Positions 34,515 to 45,763 of a DNA stretch of 64,000 nt are shown here, piece by piece. Source of the stretch: Isoetes taiwanensis (taxonomy: Eukaryota > Streptophyta > Lycopodiopsida > Isoetales > Isoetaceae). The stretch lies in the NCBI GenBank assembly GCA_021234155.1, contig JAJEKV010000073.1, positions 3,692,001 to 3,756,000 on the forward strand, written 5' to 3'. The translations under genes and the position numbers were made by a program. The notes under the pieces were generated by a model. It made no database searches, was not told the DNA's origin, and saw nothing but the letters and a program-made list of their open reading frames with translations. The first letter of the stretch is position 1. Every line of letters begins with the position of its first letter.

Positions 34515-36400
34515 TCAAACACACCAAGATATACTAGGTAAGAAAGATAGAGAAGACATACCTATTCTTGTTCTCATTCGGCCCGTGCGGCTTGTCCACC
34601 TAGGGGTCATAAAGTATCTTAAGTAGGCTTCAATGATGGTCCCCGTGTTCGCGGGCAAATTAAAGGTGCATGCCGGTATTGATAGTGACAACTTTTTGAC
34701 TCCAAGGCCGCTGTGTCTCGAATGAGGAGACCCATTTTGAGCGATGATTCGTGACCGACAGTGGCCTCCTCGCATACTGCGTCTCCATCTCTAATCTCTT
34801 CAAGATGCTATTCAAAGAACCTACATGGAAGTTGGAGTCATCTCACCATAAGTCCGTAAAAAGTTTCCATAAGATCCATTCCCATGACCATGAGTCAATG
34901 CACCACCAATGTCGTTTTGGTTTGTCAAGTCTCCGTGAGAGACTTTACGATTGTTGCAATTTTGGAATCATTGTTTTGGCTTGATCCATTTTGTCGCGGA
35001 ATAATACAAAGATATTGGTCGATACCCGCGGGGAGTATAATCTCCACGCATCAGCATCGTGCGCATTAACAGGCCTCGCTTCCGCCTATGCGCTTCTTCA
35101 TCATGCAACATCCTCCTCTCCTTCATCTTTGGTCTTCGCGAACTTCAGATTGATCACCACATGTATCGTGATTGAGAATGCAATTTTCTTTTGCGAGCAT
35201 CGACGCCCCGGAAACTCCGCCCACGTTTATGAAAACCTCGTTTGTGATACCTTCTTTGCCGCCAATGCCACAACCTCTCAAGATAACCTCTTCTAGAATG
35301 CCGACTTCGTAAACATTGCTGCGTGCAACTTCCCCGACATTCTCTTATCCCTCCTCGCTTCTCTTGCTACTTTGCAAGGATTCACCGCTCTCCCTCACGG
35401 TAACATGGAAAACACGGCCTCACATGCCAACGCCGAGGAGCCGGTGGCTTCAAGGTGCCACGCTACCATGTTCGGGCTTTTTGCGGCACCCTCAAGAAAT
35501 TGGGCCTTCCATTTCAGATACATACTTTGAGATCCCGAGACCAAGGTACCACGCCTTTCGCAAAAACGAGATTCCCCGCAAAGACCACGCCGCCCCACTT
35601 CTTCGACCTTTCATGTTGTTGGCTTAACATGTCATAAACAAAAGTAACCCTATCACTTGATTTCATGGCAAGGAATTCCTTTCGTGATGTTAACAACTTG
35701 ATTCCTAGAGAACCCGACACAACACCTATTCTTGCAACACAAGGTCCTCCCCGTAAGTGAGGATAGCATTCGAAAGTGGTGAGACGAAAGCAAGCTTTTG
35801 GTGGCCTAACAACCTTCCCCGGGTTGTCGGAATGAAAAGTGTAATGTCGCTTTCTCATAATTTGGGTGCTTCGATGCTCGAGCCCCCTGGCCGACACAAT
35901 ATCCCGCTTCCCCGCTATGCGTGTTGCGGTCAATATCTCCGGTGACCTTTACTCCGTCAAACACAGACGCAGGTCATTGCTCCATCTCACGAGCATGCCC
36001 GGCCGCACTGCAGCAACCCCGCAACGGATGTTCACTTCAAAAGGGGAGGGAAACCTTCGCCATGTATACTCCCACAAACTTGAAACCCGTAAACCGGGTC
36101 ACAAATCGCATCATCGGGCCGAAAGATATGAATCCCTTTCCGCAATAATGGAGTCGCATGAGTGCCATATCTCACAATCCTTTTCAAGAAGGGTATATCT
36201 TGTCACGGGTTGTGTCTCCTTCCCCACCGCCCAAATAAGGGCTTTGCCGGGACGCCATTAGCGCATCTACACCACGCAGCATCTTCACTTCTCCACGTAA
36301 TCCAATGAGCCCCGGCTTCTCGCTATTGTGGTTGCATCCGAGTTGGCCGTGAAGGGTGTGGTGGCCTTCGAACACTTCCTCCACACCTACGCCAAGAGTC
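34515..36400 (-). pseudogene. minus-strand gene of the element, copy 2, function unknown
   Basis: The best-preserved block is 35,933-35,514 (139 open codons), containing GGPCVARIGVVSG and EFLAMKSSDRVTFVYDM. Upstream (about 36,040-36,140) lies a block with RFTGFKFVGVYM, and downstream are blocks matching copy 1 (HVGSLNSILKRLEM region, about 34,790-34,840). The family is not recognised. The 3' end of this gene is lost because the duplication breakpoint falls inside it. Confidence 0.45.
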
Positions 36401-36583
36401 CTTTCATATCTCCTTGAAGTGGCATTGTGTCATTTGCCCCACAACCCCTTTGCTACTAGATGTTCATTAAGGAAGAGATACACAACCCGCACAAGGATTT
36501 CGTAGTGTTAAAATCGAAAGTAAGGAAGACGAAAAGCAATGCAAATGACCTGGGGACTCCCATTCAATGGTTACAAGGATAAT

Positions 36584-37107
36584 AAAATTGGGCGGTGCCC
36601 TTTTACGATGAGGTGTTTAGATTCCCCTTGTATAAGGTTAGTATTGATGCAAAGTGAGTCTCACAATGGGTAGAAAAGAAGGTTCTCACCGGAAGAGGTT
36701 ATATTCACAAGACAAATTGGGCTCCCACCAATTTGTTCGTGGTGGTGGTAGAGGAGCCGTAAAGTAGGCACAACACTTCTACCCAATTTAGCCGCCACCA
36801 AGAGAAAACACATTCGAGATACAAATGGCCCAATCTTTACACAGCCACCTATCTGGTCATGTACGTAAAGGGACAATATGGGCGATCGCCCAATTTGTCC
36901 CATTGTTGCAATTGGGCGGCTAATTTGAACCGAATCAGCGCTTTATATAAGGGTATTATTGATGCAAATACCGGCCTCACAATGGGTACAAAAGAAGGTT
37001 GTCGCTCGAAAGCAGATATATCCACAAGACAAATTGGGCGCCCAACTATTTGTTCGTGGTGGTTAAAGACCAGTGAAGTAGGCGAGACTCTCTACCGCCC
37101 AATTTAG
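36584..37107. repeat. dyad cluster with 318-bp tandem repeat, copy 2
   Basis: Seven dyads at about 36,584, 36,713, 36,775, 36,877, 36,909, 37,031 and 37,094, spread over two tandem units that each begin CTCACAATGGGTA (about 36,660 and 36,978). The 36,877 copy reads GGGCGATCGCCCAATTT, so both half-sites are visible. Confidence 0.75.
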
Positions 37108-38089
37108 TTGTCACCAAGATAAAACACCTTCGAGATACGCTTTGCCCATCCCAAGTAAAGCTTTACCCGTCACCTACACATACACACTAAGAGAACTAAG
37201 GAGGCATTAACTAACCGAATTTATCATTGAGCTCCCAAAACAAATACAATCGAAAGCATTGGAAGGGCCTCGACTACAAACAAGGGTTAATGGAGAAAAT
37301 AGCAGTACACAAACTCGCATGACAATTTCAGAAAAGGGCGACCGCATCGAAATTTAGAGTTTATGTAAATGTGACAAAGAACTGTGTGAACGAGGAGGAG
37401 TAAATCAAGGGTCAAGCCATCAAAAAGGCGGAATGGAAAGGTGTGAATGAACAGCGCGTTTGAAGAGGTGCGAATGAACAAACCGCGGAATGGAAAGGCG
37501 GATTGATAAAAATCGGGTAACATCACATTTTGCAAAAGAATTACACATCGAGGTATGGCGAATTTAACTGGGAGCAGCACAAACCTTTGGAGATCTCGTA
37601 CATGAATATGAATCGCCAAGATGTTTGCGCCTTGTAGAAAAGATAGTAGCCAAACAAGGCACCGCCAAAAAACAACAGTGTTTGAAGCGCATTTACATTT
37701 AAACATGAATTCCCCCAAAATTTGAATGTAATTTCCCCCAATTTTAAAGTTAAATGTCCCACCTAATTTCGAATAATGTGTCCGTCCCTAACTTTGAAAA
37801 ACGAAGTTCTCAAAAGCACGTATTAATGCATGACTCAATTAATTTTGGCTGGCTTTAAATGACGATTTGAAATTCAAAAAATCCGCAAGACTCATTATTA
37901 AGGTCCACAATTAATTCCTCACGCCAAGCCATCAACGGGTCATTTTTATTTCAAAGGGCCAAGCGCTTTACATGCACGCATACACTTTGTCTTCCCAAGA
38001 GGTCCATAACCCTTTAAAAGCCCCTCATTCTCCTCGACCGCAGATTTAGAAAATTCGCGGCTTTTTGGCGCTTTGTGTTCGCTAAACAC

Positions 38090-38315
38090 CGCCGCCTTCA
38101 TATTTCTTAGCCACGAAAGTCGCTTCTCAGCCAAGACTATACTCCGAACCAAATTGCCGGCTTTTGATCGAGCTTGTGGCTTTTTGTGTGTCTCTACCGC
38201 TTGTCGCCATCCCGCATGCCTTCCTCCCTCAGATTGACTCTATCGCCGGGTACCCCTCAGACACCAAGGAATTCTAGCAGCTGATGGCATCTCGCCCACC
38301 ACCCAAGTGGCAAAG
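38090..38315 (+). pseudogene. possible first exon of the element's plus-strand gene, copy 2
   Basis: Corresponds to 14,650-14,863 and ends at the same donor (GGCAAAG, then GTAAGG at 38,316). The ATG of copy 1 is replaced by CACCGCCG in this copy and stops interrupt it. The product is not recognised. Confidence 0.3.
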
Positions 38316-38611
38316 GTAAGGTGGACTACTTTCTAAATATAAACTTGAGCTTGCCCTCGATTAAGTATCCCGCTATAACATCTCTGACATATGAACATCT
38401 TCTAGATGCCTCACTAGTCCCCACGCATGCATACCGTATGCGAACCCAATAGGGCACCCAATTGCTTCCCCTTAGAGTGTTTCATTTTGCAAAACATTGG
38501 ACATTGGATTCCAATGTGGGCGACGCTTCAGCTTTGTTTATCCCCGACACAAAGTGGGACGCCAGTTTATCCCGGAGAGCACGAGCCATTCGATGGTAGA
38601 CTTGTCGACTA

Positions 38612-38925
38612 AATTGGGCCACCAATTTAGTCCCACCAAGTCTACCATCCAAGGTAGTCGCGGGTCGATAGGCAAAACCGGCCCCCCACTTTGGTGTCGA
38701 GGGATAAGTAAATTGGGCTCATTTTAGTATGAGGGATTCGGCAAAATTGGGCGCTTCAATTTAGTATGCGTAGGGATCTGGCAAAATTGGGCGGGCGCCC
38801 AATTTGGCCCCTGTGATACAATCGTCTCCTCAGACTCAAGGCTCACCATGAGTTGAGCCGAGGAAATTGGGCGTGCGCCCAATTTGGTGTGCGTGGATCG
38901 TGGCAAATTGGGCGGCTTCAATTTG
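38612..38925. repeat. dyad array upstream of the element's main coding region, copy 2
   Basis: Six dyads in about 310 bp, at 38,612, 38,711, 38,742, 38,783, 38,863 and 38,905. The 38,783 and 38,863 copies are complete: AAATTGGGCG, then GGCGCCCAATTT or TGCGCCCAATTT. The short spacers share GGGATCTGGCAA-like text. Coding-like sequence begins at 38,999. By position it could be a binding array for an element protein. Confidence 0.8.
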
Positions 38926-38998
38926 CCTCCATCGCATTCTTGCCTCTTCAGCCCCAAGTCTCCCAAGTACTAACACTACTTTCCGCTCGCAGAATTAA

Positions 38999-39440
38999 TA
39001 TGGCGCCAACAAAGCAGATCGCCGTTCCCCTGCACCGACCCAAATTTGCAGAGGCTATTGCAATAGAGAATGCAAGAACGTAAGAAGAGAAAGATCCGCT
39101 TGTCGGGCATCCGTGTTGTGCCCCATGAAGTTTTGACGGTTGTCGGACGAATGGGTCCGTGCATAGAGATAGGGAATATTCATCCCGGGTCCCGCACAAA
39201 CCACCTCAAGGATCTTCTCGCTTTGGCAAGATAGGGGCAGAAAAAATGAATTCGCCGGGTATCGCCATCGACATGGAGGTGTCGCCGCATGAACAATGAT
39301 GACTTCCTCATCGACGTTGAAGACACCGTAGATCGGACTTTTGTCCGCTATAAAGTTCCACTATCTAAGTACGAGCCATGTATGATGAACGCAAGTATAA
39401 AGGAAAGCCCACATTCTTTGGCCGTAAAGGATGGGCGCTG
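38999..39440 (+). pseudogene. element plus-strand coding segment 1, copy 2
   Basis: Starts at ATG 38,999 (MAPTKQIAVPLHRPKFAEAI). Another block, about 39,290-39,430, reads NNDDFLIDVEDTVDRTF and continues VRYKVPLSKYEP. Both are conserved at 15,535-15,640 and 15,820-15,910. The block junctions are frameshifted. No family is recognised. Confidence 0.4.
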
Positions 39441-39759
39441 ACTCATATGAAAGTTTAGAGCGGGCATCAAATCAAGAACTGATATTTTGATGGCTACTAC
39501 GCCGGCCGACGCTGGATATTAGAGCACAAACGTAACAGTCGAAAAGCAATCGCTCACGAGTATCGTGGCAAAACCAACCTAAAGTGTATGATACTAAGTG
39601 GCTTAAGTCTAGATACAAGAAAGGTGAGACAAAGATTGCCGGGCGGGGCAACAAAAATGGAGCCCGACACGCCAGTCAAGAAGGCGAGGACACCGCTAAG
39701 GCTATTCACCGTAAAGTCGCCACTAAACTTATATTCTAAGGAATGAAGAGAACATCAAG

Positions 39760-40440
39760 GTCGCCTCGATGCGAAAAGAAGAGACCAGCCGCCCAAGAGG
39801 AACCCCTAAGCGCATGGGAAAAGATTTAGGTGGTCCGGTCGAAGAGGCGCAAGCGGACGGTGTTATCACGCGAGCCCAAAAAACGGAGAGGGAGTCCTTG
39901 TCTTCTTCTTCATCCGAACAACCGGAGAGTAGCCGGCAGATCGTGAAGTTCACTCCATCCGGTGGCTTACGCCACCGAGAGAGCGTATTATGAGTTGTCA
40001 CAAAGCCATAGCAAGCATCAAGCACGTGGAGAGAATCTACCCTTCGGGGTGGGCTTCGAGATTGAAGTCGATGTGTTCAAGATGCATAAAGCCCCCGCAA
40101 AATATGACTTGTAGGGTCATAAGTCCGTAGAGCACTTGGACACTCTCTACCTAATCGCTTATCAGCCATCGATGCACCCTCCCCGCGTTGATGTCGCGGC
40201 CGCTCGATCCACGCATTGCATGCAGCAATAAAGTGGAAGAAGTCGAGGATCTGCAAAATGCGTAATACCGATTGTTAATGGCAACCATACGACCACCTGC
40301 TGCTCAACCGCTTGTCACACAAGCTTTGGCATGGCCTCCTCGAAAGGAAGCACTTGGCGTAACTGATATTCTTTTCTATGCCAAAAGGAAATGCCGAAGT
40401 CCCGGCAGAAATCTCACAAAGAATCGAAAGTACGCTCGTA
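39760..40440 (+). pseudogene. element plus-strand coding segment 2, copy 2
   Basis: A charged, Ser-rich block (RESLSSSSSEQPESS, about 39,885-39,930) is followed by FGVGFEIEVDVFKMHKAP (about 40,045-40,100). The latter is also present in copy 1 near 16,590-16,650. Interrupted by stops. No function can be assigned. Confidence 0.4.
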
Positions 40441-40628
40441 AGCCGAGAATAATGACATAACAAAGAAGACTATACACGAGGAAGTATTTTTCAAGAAATT
40501 CAGCCAGCCTTCGCAACCAATGGGCATTCTACGAAGCCACGTAAGGGCAAACGCGGGCACTGGCCGTCGGGGAGCGTGATTCTGTAAGTGCACTACCACC
40601 ATTACTAGTTCCCAAGCATCCACAAGTT

Positions 40629-40792
40629 CAAATTGGGCTCAATTTTCGCCAAATTGCTGGCACTCTTTTCAAATTGGGGGCTCAATTTCCTAACGGCCGA
40701 AATAGGGCGCCCAATTTCGAAACGTTTCGAAATTGGGCTCACCAGCTTAACCTCGAAAGTGTCGGATGATCTGAAATTAAGGCTTCAATTTG
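40629..40792. repeat. dyad cluster, copy 2
   Basis: Five partial or complete dyads (about 40,629, 40,670, 40,702, 40,730 and 40,774), the third with both halves (GGGCGCCCAATTT). It lies between coding-like segments. Confidence 0.7.
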
Positions 40793-40859
40793 CGCCACCA
40801 TCGCAAGCAAATTAAGATGATGTGTATGCGCTTTATCCGTGCCTTCTTTGTCATGCAGA

Positions 40860-41484
40860 TTGGAAAGTCAGAAGGCCAAGAAACGATTAAGAAGTCAACT
40901 ATGCGTGACTACTTACTACTTTGTATATCTTGACGACGAAGTCGCGGAATATGTGCACCGGTTGCCCGCTTATTCTAATAAGACCGGGTTGAAGGACTAG
41001 AAGGGAGAAAAAATTGAGGTGAAGGATAGGCTTAGACTTTTCACCAATAATTCCCGTCCGCCTATTAAAGTCCATGCATCCTCTAGATCCGCAAAGGTCA
41101 GCCAAGGAGATCAAGGATGGCACCACATTCCCTGGCGGGAAGCAAGGATTATACCGGGAGACGACTATGAAAGTCGAGCCTGAGTCAAGAAGATTGGAAC
41201 AATGGAGCGGGCCCTTGTCGATACATGAAGGAGTGAAGAAACTTCCTTTTCAAGACATGGCTGCCTTGAGGCAAGCTCACCCCATATTCACGGAGAATCT
41301 GATGCTTATGTTCGCAAGTAGCATCGCGGATGGGCGTAAGGACGAAAAGAGATGGAGAAGGAAAGCTTTCCCGAGTCCCTCTACAAAGAAAGTAGACGAA
41401 TATCTTCTAGGGCCGGTTGAGGAGGGTGGCAAACCTTTCAAGTGTTTCCACGCTAGTCCGGAGGTTTGTGCGTGGACGGGGTAA
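40860..41484 (+). pseudogene. element plus-strand coding segment 3, copy 2
   Basis: The longest clean open stretch on this strand of the element is 41,074-41,484 (136 codons). It contains HPIFTENLMLMFASSIADG and KKVDEYLLGPVEEGGK. It is conserved in copy 1 at about 17,620-18,040 but broken there. I see no catalytic motif. It may be part of a structural or DNA-binding protein, but that is a guess. Confidence 0.45.
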
Positions 41485-41593
41485 ACACTTCGCCCCGCTT
41501 CATTGGATGCGACTTCAGATATAATGAAGAAATGGCCAAAGGAAGATTATGAAAAATTCCTTGACCAAAGCACGATGATGGACCAGCCAGCTT

Positions 41594-42850
41594 TTACCGG
41601 GTAGCTATATTTATTACCCCGCATCGCCTCAATGAGTGCCTATCCGCCATGAAGACAATAGACGGTGGCAGTACCGTGTTTGGGTTGGTTCCTACCAGAC
41701 CCCCTACCGTAATCGCCACTACCTCTAGAGTTCGAGAGTTGCAATGTCTTGTCCTCGCTAATGTATGTTGCCGAGACGAAATGCTACGCCATCGCGACAG
41801 AAATAAATATTTGCTTCGCCAATTCCCACCATCCAAAGCAATATGCTAAGTTTCCCAAGCATTTACGAAAAAAACAGACATCGAAAAGAATTTGCCCGAT
41901 CACGAAAGTGTGCAAAGCAGGTATGCATTTTAAATTGGGCCCGCCAATTTGCTTGTTGACTATCAATGTTTCTAACATTTGTTTTCCGTGCAGCTTATTG
42001 GTCAGTATCGACCTTGGTGCGACAAGGGTGCGGCAGTGGGGAGGAGTACCGGTGCGTAATCGGTTGGAAAGTAGGACGGCACCTATCTAGTACGGGTTGA
42101 TGCCGAAGGTTGCACCGTTTCTCGACTTCTTTTCCTGGTGCTTTTAGCCGAAAGGCAAAGCAGCGAGGGCTATAAAACATTGTCTTTTGAGACGACGAGA
42201 AGCTGGAAATTAAGCTTGTACAGATATTCGAGCAACTCGATGTCATGTTAGACGAGAAAAAAATCAAGAGCTCTGCACTACGTAAGATAAAAGAGGGAAA
42301 GAAGAAGGCCTCTACTTCCAAAACCGCTCTCAGCCTCAGCTTCCCCCTCGAGACACCTTGTCCGCTCGCCTACAACTATAAACGGTGCAATCGCCTCGGA
42401 CAGACAAGAGCGATTCAACTAGAGCTCAAAAGGGCAAATGCCCTAGGCTCTCCGGATTTGGAACTATTTAGGCGAAGAAAAACAACATCAACGACCGGGC
42501 AGGGATGGGACCGGTGAATACTGTGACATGATTGAGGCGACCTCAAAGTTCGAGGAAAGAGGTTGCTAGGGAGCCCGACTGCCGCTGTCATGGAAACACA
42601 GAAGGGGACAATCAGATGGAGAGGATGTGGTCCCCAACACGATGAGCAAATAAGATGTAGAGGAAGAGGTGGCGAACACGTAAGACAATCAAGGTGCACA
42701 TGATGAGAATGAGGAACTGGGGTCCAAGATTTTATGCAAAGAATGGAATTGATCAAAGAGGCAAAGACAACAACCTCAGCCCCAAAAGATGGAGAACCCA
42801 AAAGGGATCATTCTAAGATGTGCCTCCGCATCTAATGAGCGAATTTATGA
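41594..42850 (+). pseudogene. element plus-strand coding segment 4, copy 2
   Basis: Open blocks include MKTIDGGSTVFGLVPTRPPT (41,649) with VIATTSRVRELQCLVLANV, and a basic block with KIKSSALRKIKEGKKKAS (about 42,255-42,310). A dyad sits at 41,933. Copy 1 has the same order at 18,180-19,435. The lysine-rich tail suggests nucleic-acid binding by composition only. Confidence 0.4.
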
Positions 42851-42963
42851 GTTGAAAAATACGTGAAATATGTTAATAACAATTGTTCATACTTTTTTTT
42901 TCGAAATGATAACGCTGCACTCATTTCCTTGTCTTAAATTTCTCTAGTTTACTTTTGCTAACC

Positions 42964-43065
42964 AAATTGGGCTCAAATTTGGCTAACCCTTACAAACTAT
43001 AGCCTTTATTAAATTTATTTGATTCTCGCTATCCTCCGGCAAGAAATTGGGCGGGCGCCCAATTT
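42964..43065. repeat. dyad pair, copy 2
   Basis: Dyads at 42,964 (AAATTGGGCTCAAATTTGG) and 43,043. The latter is complete, with GGGCGGGCGCCC at its centre. Confidence 0.75.
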
Positions 43066-43608
43066 ACTGGCAGAGTAAGCGCCATCAAACATGAAGTGAA
43101 GTGGAGCTGCAGAAACAGTGGAGATCAAAGAGCAGACCCTCAGGAATTACTCAGGCACGTTACATTATATAATATTGACTATGCTTATTACATCCTTACA
43201 ACATTATTATATCCTTGTCAAGATTAACATATCCGAGTGTACAAAGAGTCACTCGTCGTCAACGCCTGCCAAGGCGATGCCATTCAGCTCAAAGATCTGC
43301 TGATCAGGAAGCCAATACAGGTGGACCTCAACACGAAGTGAGCTTCCCCGCAATTACCGCAGTCCATCCGCTTTGACCGAGCCATGGATCAAGACTAACA
43401 CCACCATATAGCACCGGGCAAATATCGCTGTAACTCAAGTAGCACTTGAAGGATCGGATGTTCTCCTGACGATCCCGCAAGGAAGCCATGAGAGATGAAT
43501 GCAAAGGGAGCCGCTTTTATAGGCGGAGAAATTATTGATGTCAATTATTGGCGCATATACTAGCGCAACATGTAAATCAGATATAAGGTACACCTATATA
43601 CCACGCCG

Positions 43609-43682
43609 AAATTGGGCGGCCGCCCAATTCTCACAAGATCATACGATATGAGCATTCAAGGGCAAAGTGGGCTGCCCAATTT
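43609..43682. repeat. dyad pair, copy 2
   Basis: A perfect palindromic centre GGGCGGCCGCCC at about 43,614-43,625, flanked by AAATT and AATTC, and a second copy at about 43,667 (GTGGGCTGCCCAATTTC). Confidence 0.8.
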
Positions 43683-44185
43683 CACTCGACATGTTGGACA
43701 AGTTGCACATATAGAAGACAAGTTGTACTAATACTTTATCTCATAGATGATTACAACCGATTACAACAAGATGACAAGCGCTCATTTAGGGGACTCTTCC
43801 GAGTCATTTTCACCGTGCACCCCAAATGATCTTCTCTCATCATGTACATTTGATGCTCTCTATTCCATATCGATGGATGATAACGCCAAAGGGATCGTGA
43901 TAATGGCGAGGATTTAGAGCGAGTGTGGTCATCCGCCTTCCATGGGTATCTCTCGCCAAGAATCGCTTGAAGTTTTCGCGGATTCATCTTGCGCTTGATG
44001 GAATCACGCTCGTGACCGACCGAGACCACATGGCTAGACGAAGGCCAAATTTGATGGTCAAAATTGGTTTGAGATATATTTATACCCACAATCATTATTG
44101 AAGGTATTGTACGCAAAGATTATTGGATGTACACCGTATATACAACCAATAATGCCGCTACAAGAGTCATCAATAATTCCTTGGC

Positions 44186-44429
44186 TATAAATATAGCCGA
44201 TTCGACGCCACAAAGACATTCCGCCGCCATGTCTCGCCATCTTCACAGCCCCATGTTGACACCCTTTACTTGCCTTATGACCTATGACGATCTTTATGCT
44301 CATGAAGTTGAAAGGGATCTCTCTCGATCCCCTCGGCTGTATGGTATAGCTACCGGTCGAAAAGAAAGACTCCCCTACGAGTATCATGTTACTATCCATA
44401 TTGTGTGGGTTCCTGAGCGAGGCTTTTGA
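44186..44429 (+). CDS. TATA box and last plus-strand gene of the element, copy 2
   Basis: TATAAATA at 44,186-44,193 is followed by ATG at 44,229. The open frame continues to 44,429: MSRHLHSPMLTPFTCLM, then YDDLYAHEVERDLSRSP and a C-terminal HVTIHIVWVPERGF. The TATA-to-ATG spacing is the same in copy 1. A donor-like GTGAGT in copy 1 at about 20,931 suggests the exon ends near 44,385, so the last residues may be intron. The product is unknown. Confidence 0.4.
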
Positions 44430-44590
44430 GATTAATAGAATCACCAATAATTACAATCTATGACTCATGTATTTCATAACTTTATATGATATGATGATGT
44501 AACCGTGTTGTGCATGATTCTCGCTGTTATGTTTCGCTTGTTATCTTCTGGTTCGATCTACGTTTTCTTTTCCTTTTGCCCTCAAGAAGG

Positions 44591-44763
44591 AAAAGTGGGC
44601 GGGCTTCAATTTTCCTCGAAAGTGGAAGCCTTCATGAAACTACCTTCGTGCCATCCGAAGGGCAAAGTCTCGCGACGCCCGGTTTGACGGAGGAGACTAT
44701 TCCCGAAAAGAAATGGGCGGGCTTCCAATTTCCTCCTCGAAGGAAAGTGGGCGGCGCCAATTT
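44591..44763. repeat. dyad cluster near the right end, copy 2
   Basis: Three dyads (44,591, 44,711, 44,744) with GTGGGCGGG-type left halves and CAATTTTCC or CCAATTTCC right halves. They lie within coding-like sequence about 1 kb from the right terminus. Copy 1 counterpart is 21,165-21,335. Confidence 0.7.
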
Positions 44764-45738
44764 CCTCGGGAGGCCTCCATGAAATAAGATATTACTGTTC
44801 GAAATTGCACGCCATTGGGATGTTCTCAATGTAGACAAAAACATTCTATTCACATAGGAATGGAGTACATGGATGGATTACGTAGATAATAATATCAACT
44901 AAACAACATGCGTCGAAAAGCATAGGTTGAAATCGTAATGACAATAGATAATAATAGATAATATTAAACATGGACGTTTCAAATAATATCCGGGGCCCCA
45001 CCGCAATTAGATCCCCCAGTTGGAACTCGATATGTCTTGTCGGCAAAGATGAGATCCACCCGGTCATCCAATTACGCATCGGATAGGGAGGCCGAGGATG
45101 AGTTTGATTACCAAAGCCACACGCCGCCTTTTTCCTTCTTGTAAAGCTTCTTAAACAACGACCGGAAAGTGTTGTGCAGCCAAACATCCTCCATTTTCAG
45201 CAACCTCTTCGAGCTTCCGCCTCAGAAATATGGCGTTTCAAGGAAATCAAGCAGCCTTCCAGCTCTACCCCTCAAGTAAGGTCATCCGCTCATCGCCATC
45301 CTTCATCAACTCTCCACGACGAATGAGCTTCCCGAAGTTGGCTTCTCATTTCTTACGTACCATTTTGGTTTATCTCGCTTCACGCACCTCAACCCGGAAG
45401 CCGATTCGCATGAGCTAATATTGGCTCGGCGATATGGCACCGCATTTCGCCATTGTGAATCCATAGCCGCGCTGGTTCTGGACCATTCTCGACCGCACAC
45501 TAATATGAATCTACACTATGCGATTTGCGAATGCCTACCGGGCGTGGGCGAGACCACGCCTCTGTATAAGCCATTGGGCGAGACACAAACTCGGTTGGCA
45601 CTTTTTGTGCTTTATAGATACAAGGCCTGCCATCCCACCTACCTGCACACATTTCGAAAATTCGCATCATTCTACTAAATAAAACCCTTATTTTCTAAAA
45701 AATCGGGTACATTTGGGAGTCATATGGACTCGGCCAAA

Positions 45739-45763
45739 GTCCACAATTAATGAAATTATGCTT
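45739..45763 (-). repeat. right terminal inverted repeat of the element, copy 2
   Basis: GTCCACAATTAATGAAAT...GCTT is the inverted partner of 9,899-9,923 with two mismatches in 25. TTGT (45,764-45,767) follows. Confidence 0.85.

Larger units (their letters stand above)
34315..45763. mobile_element. 12.4-kb element, copy 2 (left end missing)
   Basis: The body and right terminal inverted repeat are present and the left inverted repeat is absent. It ends with GCTT at 45,763 followed by TTGT. It carries the same coding and dyad layout as copy 1. Confidence 0.75.

Noticed and set aside
36584-44763. CRISPR-like array, because of the many repeated dyads
   Set aside because: The repeats are irregularly spaced, vary in their centre, lie in a eukaryotic transposon and have no cas genes nearby.
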